A stretch of 41,358 nucleotides of DNA, taken from positions 1-41,358 of the IMG/VR virus record IMGVR_UViG_3300031566_000130, one strand, 5' to 3'. Position 1 is the stretch's first letter, and the number at the start of each line of letters is the position of its first letter. Under the pieces are notes generated by a model. The model was given only the letters and a program-made list of their open reading frames with translations, made no database searches and had not been told where the DNA came from. The DNA comes from a virus. The translations under genes and the position numbers were made by a program. This document shows, piece by piece, positions 6,204-12,738 of the stretch.

Positions 6204-7710
6204 CGCTTACTTTTTTATCATTTTCGTTAAATTCCTTTAAAGGTTTTCCTAGTATTTTAACCGCTTGCGTTTCATCGTAACCGTATATATCAATAAGAAG
6301 TTCGATCCCTGCATTATATTGAGTTGTTCCGAGGGCTACTGATTGTTGTATCTGTAGTACGCCCTGAACGCCTCCAACTGTGCCTTTCAGTCTTGCTTGT
6401 GATTCAAGTCTTATCTGTTCTGATTCTGTGTTTCCTTCTGCTTCATCTGACGAAACTAAATAAGTTAAAGGCTCGATTATGATCGGAAATTTAAACTGAT
6501 TTTTAAAAATTGAATTTGAAAGTAGAATATTTATGTCAACCTCTAATTCTTTGCGTGTCGGTTCCGTCATGGCGTTGAAGAAGTCAAACATTTCTTGAAC
6601 TCTTTGAGTTGCAAAATTACCTTCGCTGTCCTTTCCTATTAATGCATTTGGAATGTTGTATTTTTGTCTTATACTCGCTTGCGCTTCTGATTTTTGTAAA
6701 GTGAATAGTTTATCAATATTTTGTAATTCAAAGGATTCAAAAATATTATTTGGAATCGGCTCACTTGGTAGAAAAGGAATCACAAAAGTCCGTCCAGCGT
6801 CTTCGCTACCGTGCAAATTTCTTAATTTTAGTTTAAGTTGATCTAGCTCCTCCTTGCTCGAAACATTGTCAGGCAGTTTTAAAACGCCACTTGCTGAAAA
6901 TCTATTTTGAATGTTTGATAATGAATATAAATTTGCTTCACTCTCATATTGTGCAGAATCTAAAACAACATCGTAGTTCGCTCGCTGGTAAACCGAATTT
7001 TCGTTATTTTTATAATATATTTGACCTGAATAGTTTTCAATTCCGCCAGATAGTTCTATTTGGTCCCGAACAACTACAGGATCATTATTATATTCGTAAC
7101 ATTGCAACGCTGTTAATGTTGTGCCGTTTTCTTTTTTCTCTTTCCATTTCTGAAAGTTTTCTATTGAAAAAGCGACTCCATAACCTAAATTAATCTCATT
7201 TTCAAGATGAAAGAAATTCGTAATTATTAATTGCTTATATTTGTCTCCTTTGACTTTGATTTTTTTGCGGACAAATTCGTAAGGTATTGGAGTGAACTCT
7301 ACGGCTTCCCCAAGTAAATTATAATTCACATGAACAGCAATATTTATATTTGATTTCTCTTTTGCTAGAAATGTTAAAAAATCATAAGCTGTTAAACCAT
7401 CTGTATTAAGTATTGGACTTTTGCTATTAATAACGTCCAAAGGCGTTGCACCCTCGAACCCTAAACCTTTAATAAACTTCGTATGTGTTTGAATAGCAGT
7501 TTCTAAAGTAGGCGAACGCTTCGCAATTTCTTGTACTTTTGTCGGATAATTGTTATCTACCCCATATAGGTAAATTCCTTGCCAGCTTGACTTATAAACT
7601 GGTAAGCGTTGGACGGCATAAGTATAATCAATACTGTTAATTACGGCTTTTTTTTGTCGTGCATCGTTTGGAATTTCGTTCAAACTGCCTTTTAAATTAT
7701 CGCTACTCAT
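6187..7710 (-). CDS. Portal protein
   Basis: 507 aa from the ATG at 7710; the in-frame codon at 7719 is a TTG. Supporting features are 'YAVQRLPVYKSSWQGIYLYGVDNNYPTKVQEIAKRSPTL' at the N-terminus, 'FIKGLGFEG', a mixed alpha/beta core, the helical stretch 'DKLFTLQKSEAQASIRQKYNIPNALIG', and 'RVQEMFDFFNAMTEPTRKELEVDINILL'. This arrangement is typical of phage portals of Bacteroidetes siphoviruses. It forms the dodecameric DNA gate of the capsid. The capsid genes are upstream and the connector is downstream. It lies about 26 kb from the terminase, which is unusual. Part of the gene is duplicated at 4570-4816. Confidence 0.8.
   Translation of the reverse strand: MSSDNLKGSLNEIPNDARQKKAVINSIDYTYAVQRLPVYKSSWQGIYLYGVDNNYPTKVQEIAKRSPTLETAIQTHTKFIKGLGFEGATPLDVINSKSPILNTDGLTAYDFLTFLAKEKSNINIAVHVNYNLLGEAVEFTPIPYEFVRKKIKVKGDKYKQLIITNFFHLENEINLGYGVAFSIENFQKWKEKKENGTTLTALQCYEYNNDPVVVRDQIELSGGIENYSGQIYYKNNENSVYQRANYDVVLDSAQYESEANLYSLSNIQNRFSASGVLKLPDNVSSKEELDQLKLKLRNLHGSEDAGRTFVIPFLPSEPIPNNIFESFELQNIDKLFTLQKSEAQASIRQKYNIPNALIGKDSEGNFATQRVQEMFDFFNAMTEPTRKELEVDINILLSNSIFKNQFKFPIIIEPLTYLVSSDEAEGNTESEQIRLESQARLKGTVGGVQGVLQIQQSVALGTTQYNAGIELLIDIYGYDETQAVKILGKPLKEFNENDKKVSDEDIN
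6655..6902. repeat. Portal-internal segment duplicated at 4570-4816
   Basis: This stretch encodes the portal residues from 'NRFSASGV' to 'RQKYNI' and is intact and in frame with the portal on both sides. It is therefore the ancestral location, and the early-region copy is the displaced one. Confidence 0.9.
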
Positions 7711-7732
7711 TTTATTCAATATTAAAATAAAA

Positions 7733-7762
7733 ACCTATATACTTTAATATACAGGTTTTTTA
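7733..7762 (-). terminator. Hairpin upstream of the portal gene (weak terminator or attenuator)
   Basis: On the minus strand, AAAACCTGTATA and TATATAGGTTTT form a stem with one G-U pair around a short loop, followed by an AT-rich tract. It sits between the 63-aa gene and the portal ATG and may reduce read-through, lowering portal relative to capsid expression. That role is inference. Confidence 0.55.
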
Positions 7763-7778
7763 TTTGGTTTTTAAGAAA

Positions 7779-7970
7779 TTACTTTTTTTTCTTCGGTGTT
7801 TTTTTGTCAATTATCGGTTCGTCCTCAATCAAAGTGCAATGATTATTTAAAATAGCATCTGACAAATGGTTTGCCTCTTCGTCGCTTAATTCTTGCCCTT
7901 GAACCATTTTAACAACTCGACTCAATGAAGAAATAAAATAATTCCTTGTAATATTAGATATGTATTTCAT
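7779..7970 (-). CDS. Small head-region protein, 63 aa
   Basis: Starts MKYISNITRNYFISSLSRVVKMVQGQ. A helical middle 'ELSDEEANHLSDAILNNH' leads to a lysine-rich tail (DKKTPKKKK). It lies 19 nt after the 193-aa virion protein and ahead of the portal, so it is late and may be a minor structural or assembly protein. No family is recognised. Confidence 0.6.
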   Translation of the reverse strand: MKYISNITRNYFISSLSRVVKMVQGQELSDEEANHLSDAILNNHCTLIEDEPIIDKKTPKKKK

Positions 7971-7988
7971 ATTCTATAAGTTTAAAAA

Positions 7989-8570
7989 TTAAACGCCTAC
8001 AGTATCTAATCCTAATATCAAAGCTTCTGTTGTTGCTGCATCAGTGTCAAATACAGTGCAAGGCATTTTTGTTTCCTTAGCTCCATTATTTGCCGTCTTC
8101 AACTCAATTGGAATATTGTTCCCTTGGACTGGGTCTTGTGGGTTGAAGTTGTTAGCCATTAATTTCATTCCTTGGTCAGAACCGTACACAGATGCCCAAC
8201 CCGAATTTTGTAATACAACGGCAACAACTTTTCCAACACGCAAGGCATCGACATTATTACGATCTTCTTGATCGTTCGCAATGATTGACAGAGCTACGCC
8301 ATGATCGTACATATCAATGTTCCCTTCTTGTTCAATCAAAGGATTGGATAAAACAATGCCTGACTCGTCCCAAACTTCAAATTTCCAAGCTTTAACGCCA
8401 ACTGGGTTTGTAATTGCCGTAATTCGTCCAGCTGCATCTTTAACAACGTTCCCGCCGTTTTCCATCGTGCGCCAATCGCTGTACATATATAATTGAACGT
8501 ATGGTTTAATTCCGCCTGCCTTAACATTAGCGCAATTTGCTATTGTTCCTTTTGTCAATATACAAGCCAT
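7989..8570 (-). CDS. Virion structural protein (head or tail tube candidate), 193 aa
   Basis: The ATG at 8570 (MACILTKGTIANCANVKAGG) is preferred over the TTG at 8603 because it follows the previous stop by 1 nt. The sequence is beta-rich with little charge: 'YVQLYMYSDW', 'VKAWKFEVWDESGIVLSN', 'GKVVAVVLQNSGWASVYGSDQG', 'FDTDAATTEALILGLDTVGV'. A hydrophobic beta protein between the decoration-like protein and the portal could be a tail-tube or capsid-associated subunit. I cannot choose between these from sequence. Confidence 0.65.
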   Translation of the reverse strand: MACILTKGTIANCANVKAGGIKPYVQLYMYSDWRTMENGGNVVKDAAGRITAITNPVGVKAWKFEVWDESGIVLSNPLIEQEGNIDMYDHGVALSIIANDQEDRNNVDALRVGKVVAVVLQNSGWASVYGSDQGMKLMANNFNPQDPVQGNNIPIELKTANNGAKETKMPCTVFDTDAATTEALILGLDTVGV

Positions 8571-8571
8571 A

Positions 8572-8925
8572 TTATTTAGATTTTCGTGAGTAAGAGGCTG
8601 CAATGGTCGTGCTTTGAGTTCCTGAGCCTGTTAAGGTTACTCTGTAATAATCAAATGACAATGTGGTCCCTGCCGTTACTAGTGCGCTTACTCCGTCCGC
8701 AAGCGCTACTGGTGAATCAATGTTTACAAAAACAGAATTATCCAACGACCCTTGCAATTGTGCAGATATTGACAAAGTTCCTGTTACTTCTGTTGGAGTA
8801 ATTACGAAAGAAACAACTCCTTCAAACTCAGGTTCTACGTATCCGATTAAATCGTTTGGGTTTAATATTACAATACCTGCATCTGTTACGGTTGCTTCGG
8901 TAAATGGTTTATGTATTCTACTCAT
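8572..8925 (-). CDS. Small beta-rich virion protein (capsid decoration candidate), 117 aa
   Basis: Begins MSRIHKPFTEATVTDAGIVI. The middle is threonine/serine/valine-rich, 'VVSFVITPTEVTGTLSISAQ', 'DYYRVTLTGSGTQSTTIAAS', which looks like an immunoglobulin-like or jelly-roll strand pattern. It starts 11 nt after the capsid stop, the usual place for head decoration or fibre subunits. Assignment rests on composition and position only. Confidence 0.6.
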   Translation of the reverse strand: MSRIHKPFTEATVTDAGIVILNPNDLIGYVEPEFEGVVSFVITPTEVTGTLSISAQLQGSLDNSVFVNIDSPVALADGVSALVTAGTTLSFDYYRVTLTGSGTQSTTIAASYSRKSK

Positions 8926-8936
8926 AATTTTAAATT

Positions 8937-9896
8937 TTAAGCTGGTTTATAAAAAACAATATGTCCGCCATACCTATATTGTGCGTCTAACATCATATCA
9001 AAACGAACACCGTGTTTTTTTGACCCGTTCGCAATTGGAAAAACGTCAATAGCTCCCATTTCTTGATCGATGTTAAACCACATCGATAACACATTATTAT
9101 CAACCGTATTAGCTGCTATAATGTGATGTTCAGGAATGCCAATAAAGTGTTTAATCTTATGATTAAGAAACATATTTTTCAGTCCTGTGTCTAGTGCTCC
9201 AACGAATGCTTTTTGTACGTCATTTTCAGCTAAATTAAGCTTTCTCCAGTCTGGAGTACTTAAATTTATAGAGAAATTTGGATCGTCTAATTTTTCAGGC
9301 GGAATCAGTTTGTAAACATCTCTTAACCTATCGTAAATATTTGATTCTAAAATATTTCCTTGTGGATCTGCAGGTATAACATTACTGTCTGAATCAGCTT
9401 TCAATTTTTTTATAACACCGTCAATAAATCTCATTGGATTTGTTGGGTCTGAACTCTTCAGCGCTGTATCTCCTTGCCAAAATAATTTACTTAATTGTAA
9501 GTTTAGCCTATTCTTAACAAGCCTTAATATATCCATCTGGAACTTAGGCAATATTTTAATTTTGGTTAGTGGCCCGATAGACTTGTATTTGTCCCAAACA
9601 GGGATAAAGTCATCAGGTTTTAACAACAATGTAACCATTGCTTTTTCTGGGTTAAGTTCTCTCTTACCAACCGTAAATTGCGCCGAACCTCCACCAGTCC
9701 AATCTGGAGCGTCTTCGGTGTAATCCGTCATCGGATTTTCATCAGCTTCCCAATAATCTAGCTCTGTTTTTGTCGAAACACCAATTTTTAAAGATGCTCC
9801 GCCTTTTTCAATAACATCTAGCTCGATGCCTAACGCTTCATAGATAAATAAATCTAATTCACCGTTATAGTTTGTATTATTATATGTAACACTCAT
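8937..9896 (-). CDS. Major capsid protein
   Basis: 319 aa, beginning MSVTYNNTNYNGELDLFIYE. It starts 4 nt after the stop of the ClpP-like protease/scaffold gene, the standard protease then capsid order. Residues 55-85 (YTEDAPDWTGGGSAQFTVGKREL) look like the edge of an N-arm. The middle 'MDILRLVKNRLNLQLSKLFWQGDT' and the C-terminal 'GVRFDMMLDAQYRYGGHIVFYKPA' fit a capsid shell protein. No canonical HK97 motif can be verified by eye, so the identification depends mainly on gene order, length and composition. Confidence 0.75.
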   Translation of the reverse strand: MSVTYNNTNYNGELDLFIYEALGIELDVIEKGGASLKIGVSTKTELDYWEADENPMTDYTEDAPDWTGGGSAQFTVGKRELNPEKAMVTLLLKPDDFIPVWDKYKSIGPLTKIKILPKFQMDILRLVKNRLNLQLSKLFWQGDTALKSSDPTNPMRFIDGVIKKLKADSDSNVIPADPQGNILESNIYDRLRDVYKLIPPEKLDDPNFSINLSTPDWRKLNLAENDVQKAFVGALDTGLKNMFLNHKIKHFIGIPEHHIIAANTVDNNVLSMWFNIDQEMGAIDVFPIANGSKKHGVRFDMMLDAQYRYGGHIVFYKPA

Positions 9897-9900
9897 AGTA

Positions 9901-10926
9901 TTAGTTTTTTAGTTTTTTGCGATTTTCTTCAAGTCTTCTGTTTAATTCAGCTTGTAGCTCGTAATTATTCATTGACTTTGTTTGTTTTTGAACATCTTCC
10001 TGTCTAAACTCAGCCGTCGGCAATTCGGGTTCTGACTTCATTAACTTAGCTTCGTTTAACGCAGCCTCTAATTTCTTGAATCGCTCGTCAAGTTTTGTAT
10101 AGTTTTCTTCATACGCTTCAAGCTTTGTTTTTAATTCTTTTGTTTCGTCCTGAATTGCTATGTTAGCTTCAAGAATAGCAGTTTGAAAGGCTTCGAGTTT
10201 TTCAGCGTTTTTTGTATCAGCTTCAATTTTTTGGTTGTTTTCTGCTTCAATATCAACTTCAAACTCCGCTACACCTTTAAATCTCTCAGCTGCTGTTAGT
10301 TCTCTTTTAATTGTTCTTTTCATATTAATAGAATTTAAATTATTAATTCCTGTATTGTGATAAGCTGCAAGAACATTGCTGTATTGCGCTTCTAGTTGCT
10401 TTGTTGTTTCTAAATTGATTATTTTTTGAACAATGCCTAATTTTTTTGCTTGCTTTGCCGTAATAGTTAAATTAAGACGTTTCTCAGGGTCAAAAATTTC
10501 ATCGTATGAAGTTCCTGTTATTTTAATAAAAAGCTCTTCATTTACCTTATTTTCAAGCTTTTGCCTTAATTCTTTGTTTTTCTTATTTAACCAGTCTTGT
10601 TGGCTTTCGTCAAAAACCCATGTGTCAGCTCTATGTATTGTAATGTTCGCAGTTTCAACCGCTTCGACGTTATCCATAAAAAGCAACATATTGAACGCCA
10701 TGCTTGAAGCATCTCCAGTTATGATTGCATTATTCTTTGTGTCTGGATACATTTGTTTTCGCTTCGCTAGAGCTGTCAGCATTGCATAACCGTCGAACAC
10801 ACTTCCACCGCCTGAGTTTATCCAAGTTTCAGAATCTTCATTTTCAGGCAGTTGTATTAATTCCTCTGTAAATTCCTTTGCCCTGTATTCGTCAATCCTG
10901 CCATATAAAAAAATTGGTTTCTTCAT
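9901..10926 (-). CDS. ClpP-like head maturation protease fused to a scaffold domain
   Basis: 341 aa. Residues 1-170 are a ClpP/S49-type protease: 'WINSGGGSVFDGYAML' (oxyanion strand), 'ITGDASSMAFNMLLF' with the nucleophile probably Ser75, and 'ANITIHRADTW' with His98. 'TITAKQAKKLGIVQKI' matches the ClpP helix after the third catalytic residue, but the aligned position reads Asn (about N152) instead of Asp. Residues 210-341 are charged coiled coil (KLEAFQTAILEANIAIQDET and onwards), as expected for a scaffold cleaved after procapsid assembly. The capsid gene follows immediately. It is transcribed away from the plus-strand island. Confidence 0.85.
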   Translation of the reverse strand: MKKPIFLYGRIDEYRAKEFTEELIQLPENEDSETWINSGGGSVFDGYAMLTALAKRKQMYPDTKNNAIITGDASSMAFNMLLFMDNVEAVETANITIHRADTWVFDESQQDWLNKKNKELRQKLENKVNEELFIKITGTSYDEIFDPEKRLNLTITAKQAKKLGIVQKIINLETTKQLEAQYSNVLAAYHNTGINNLNSINMKRTIKRELTAAERFKGVAEFEVDIEAENNQKIEADTKNAEKLEAFQTAILEANIAIQDETKELKTKLEAYEENYTKLDERFKKLEAALNEAKLMKSEPELPTAEFRQEDVQKQTKSMNNYELQAELNRRLEENRKKLKN

Positions 10927-11050
10927 ATTTTGCTTACTTTATAATCGCAAATATACAAAAGTTTATTTAAACTGGTTCTAAATAAGCAGAATAAATGCAA
11001 TTTTATTTTTAAATTTAATTTATATTTTGTAGATTTGAATATTAATTTAA
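10927..11050. promoter_or_regulatory. Divergent promoter region between capsid operon and plus-strand island
   Basis: On the minus strand TATATTTG (10955-10948) lies 22 nt ahead of the protease ATG. On the plus strand TAGATTTG (11030-11037) lies 14 nt ahead of the ATG at 11051. Neither has a clear TTG box at the right distance. The interval also contains GGTTCTAAATAAGC, related to the TTCTAAA motif next to the other promoters, which suggests a shared regulator binding site. Confidence 0.6.
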
Positions 11051-11506
11051 ATGATAATTATTAGAATGAAAGGATATATTTACGCAGATACAAGACTTTG
11101 GGAGGTTTTCAATGATAAAAATGAAAGTATTGGTATTTTCATGTATGGTGATTTGATTGAAACATTTCGTGGGAAAGTTTTAAAAGACATCTACGAAGAT
11201 TTAAAAAAGAAAAACTATACCACAAAAATCATAGGCGATGTAATGCCTTACGAAATTGATAGTGAAAATCCTATAATCCAAAAAAAGAAACTTGAATTCA
11301 GGAAAAGAGAAGGTAGAAAAGAAAGAAAAATGGCTTTGAAAAAAGGGTATAAATTAGACAGCACAATAAAATTCGGTAAGCATTCAGGCACTAATATAAA
11401 AGACTTAATAGACAACCAAAAAAGCTATTGGAGTTGGCTTTTAAAAAATAACGTTTTATTGTTACACCCTGAAACAAAGGCGTATTCAGATACAGTACGT
11501 CGTTAG
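11051..11506 (+). CDS. Protein with an ExoX C-terminal-like motif, 151 aa
   Basis: First gene of the plus-strand island; an internal ATG at 11066 is an alternative start. The N-terminal part (residues 6-70) is unrecognised. Residues 77-100 are very basic (KKKLEFRKREGRKERKMALK). The C-terminal 'STIKFGKHSGTNIKDLIDNQ' plus 'SYWSWLLKNN' fits the small 'fGKykG..i.dl...yl.WL' domain found at the end of exodeoxyribonuclease X-like proteins and DUF3820 proteins. No exonuclease catalytic domain is present, so this may be a DNA-binding accessory protein. Confidence 0.65.
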   Translation: MIIIRMKGYIYADTRLWEVFNDKNESIGIFMYGDLIETFRGKVLKDIYEDLKKKNYTTKIIGDVMPYEIDSENPIIQKKKLEFRKREGRKERKMALKKGYKLDSTIKFGKHSGTNIKDLIDNQKSYWSWLLKNNVLLLHPETKAYSDTVRR

Positions 11507-11529
11507 TGGGTAATATAGTATTTAGCCAG

Positions 11530-11553
11530 TTTGAATATTAATTTAAATAATAA
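11530..11553 (+). repeat. Leader repeated before the first two plus-strand island genes
   Basis: TTTGAATATTAATTTAAAT followed by an A/T-rich run occurs here and at 11034-11056, directly upstream of the 82-aa and 151-aa genes. The shared leader suggests that a promoter/leader unit was duplicated along with gene acquisition, or that both genes are expressed independently under the same control. Confidence 0.6.
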
Positions 11554-11557
11554 CATT

Positions 11558-11806
11558 ATGGAAAAGAACAATCCGTTACTTACAAATATGAAAAATAAAG
11601 TGGAATCCTTACAAAGAGCTATTAATATGCTTTTAAATATGTGTAATGGTGGAACTGTTGAATTAAATTTCCCTTGTCATCAAGAATTTACAATAAAAGA
11701 AGAGAATAGAGAAAAATCATTAAATGAAACATTGCCAAAATTAATGAAAGAGCAAGAAAATTTAATCAGCAGGATTAGAAGGCAAGAACCTGATTATTAT
11801 TTTTAG
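11558..11806 (+). CDS. Hypothetical protein, 82 aa
   Basis: The ATG at 11558 is preferred over an upstream TTG at 11531, which lies within the repeated leader. The product (MEKNNPLLTNMKNKVESLQRAI...) is helical at both ends, with a middle 'MCNGGTVELNFPCHQEF' containing two cysteines. It is followed by a degenerate copy of the dispersed 3' element at 11823-11868. No family is recognised. Confidence 0.6.
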   Translation: MEKNNPLLTNMKNKVESLQRAINMLLNMCNGGTVELNFPCHQEFTIKEENREKSLNETLPKLMKEQENLISRIRRQEPDYYF

Positions 11807-11822
11807 TTTTTATTGTGCATAA

Positions 11823-11868
11823 CGAATACACTTACATTCAATATATAACTTTTTCAGTTGCGAATTAA
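11823..11868 (+). repeat. Degenerate copy of the dispersed post-gene element
   Basis: Begins GTGCATAACG 10 nt after the stop of the 82-aa gene and ends with TATATAACTTTTTCAGTTG, in the same order as the five better copies but with a diverged centre. Orientation relative to the preceding gene is the same as in the other copies. Confidence 0.5.
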
Positions 11869-11882
11869 ATAAAAATAACATT

Positions 11883-12032
11883 ATGGGAAAGCCAGAAGAA
11901 ATAAAAGAAAATAATCTAGAATACGCCCAAGAACAAATTGATAAGGCGTGTATTGAGAAAAATAAGGCAAAAGCCTTGTTGGCTGCTCGCTTGTGGGTAA
12001 GAATAAAGTATGAAGAATTTTTAAAAAAATAG
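11883..12032 (+). CDS. Small hypothetical protein, 49 aa
   Basis: ATG-initiated ORF beginning MGKPEEIKENNLEYAQEQID and ending IKYEEFLKK, predicted as one long charged helix. It ends 4 nt before the YopX-like gene and shares the leader sequence AAATAACATTATGG with the gene before it, supporting expression. Function unknown. Confidence 0.5.
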   Translation: MGKPEEIKENNLEYAQEQIDKACIEKNKAKALLAARLWVRIKYEEFLKK

Positions 12033-12036
12033 GATT

Positions 12037-12432
12037 ATGGGTGAGTTTAATAATAACAAAAGAATCTTTAAGTTTAAGCGTGTGTTTTTTAAAGATATGG
12101 AATGCACTGAGTTCTCGCATGCGAGGGATTGGGGTGTTGGCATTGGTGATTCTGAATTTACATCACCGTCAACGAATAATTTTGCCCCGTATTATAAAGA
12201 TTTTCAGTATTTTGAAATACGCGGGGTTCTATATTGTGAGGGCGACATTATCAATGTTGATAAATCGCACCCTGACGATGAAGATAGTTTTAAAGAAATT
12301 ATATTTGAAATAGGAATGTATCGGGCGAAAAGTAAAAAATATGACTTTTCATTCAACATAAATGATACATTATTACATCTTTCTCATAAAGTCGTCGGCA
12401 AGATCTACGAAAATAGTGACTTATTAAAATAA
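12037..12432 (+). CDS. YopX-like protein
   Basis: 131 aa beginning MGEFNNNKRIFKFKRVFFKD. The C-terminal 'LSHKVVGKIYENSDLLK' matches the conserved end of the YopX family (G.IyENpeLL). 'YFEIRGVLYCEGDIINVD' matches the central 'i.g.lYeGDIV' strand with an inserted residue. YopX proteins are widespread in phages and prophages of Firmicutes and Bacteroidetes, and their biochemical role is not established. Here it is one of five small plus-strand accessory genes. Confidence 0.7.
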   Translation: MGEFNNNKRIFKFKRVFFKDMECTEFSHARDWGVGIGDSEFTSPSTNNFAPYYKDFQYFEIRGVLYCEGDIINVDKSHPDDEDSFKEIIFEIGMYRAKSKKYDFSFNINDTLLHLSHKVVGKIYENSDLLK

Positions 12433-12450
12433 TTTAAAAATATATAAACT

Positions 12451-12693
12451 ATGAATGCAAAAAAAATGTTATCAGACAGCGGCTTAGACGATTTAGTTTT
12501 AAACAAAAAAAATATTACTGAAAATACCCCTGAAAGTTTTTGGAAAAGGTTTTATGCATCTGACATGATGGAGGCATATTTTAAATCAAAAACTTGTGAA
12601 ACCTGCAAGTACCTAAATAACGAAAATAATTACTGCCCAATTATCGAGCAATTTAACGATGTTGAATTTGGCTGCATTAATCATTGCTCTTAA
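12451..12693 (+). CDS. Small cysteine-rich protein, 80 aa
   Basis: Begins MNAKKMLSDSGLDDLVLNKK. The C-terminal half has six cysteines, 'CETCKYLNNENNYCPI' then 'FGCINHCS', which could coordinate a metal such as zinc or an iron-sulfur cluster. It is the last gene of the plus-strand island and ends directly before a bidirectional terminator. The first half is polar and helical. No family is recognised. Confidence 0.6.
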   Translation: MNAKKMLSDSGLDDLVLNKKNITENTPESFWKRFYASDMMEAYFKSKTCETCKYLNNENNYCPIIEQFNDVEFGCINHCS

Positions 12694-12694
12694 C

Positions 12695-12738
12695 GTAATA
12701 AAAAGGCGTGCAATAAACTACACGCCTTTTTTTATTAC
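12695..12738. terminator. Bidirectional terminator between the plus island and the tape measure
   Basis: GTAATAAAAAGGCGTG (12695-12710) and CACGCC-T7-ATTAC (12721-12738) pair around a 10-nt loop, with A and T runs on opposite sides. It serves both convergent units. The minus-strand side overlaps the very end of the tape-measure gene, whose stop codon is inside the hairpin. Confidence 0.9.

Noticed and set aside
4570-6902. Diversity-generating retroelement template/variable repeat pair
   Set aside because: Differences between the two copies are mostly synonymous and not adenine-specific, and no reverse transcriptase gene is present.
6891-7193. 100-codon plus-strand frame inside the portal gene
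   Set aside because: Antisense to the portal, without a start context or supporting neighbours.
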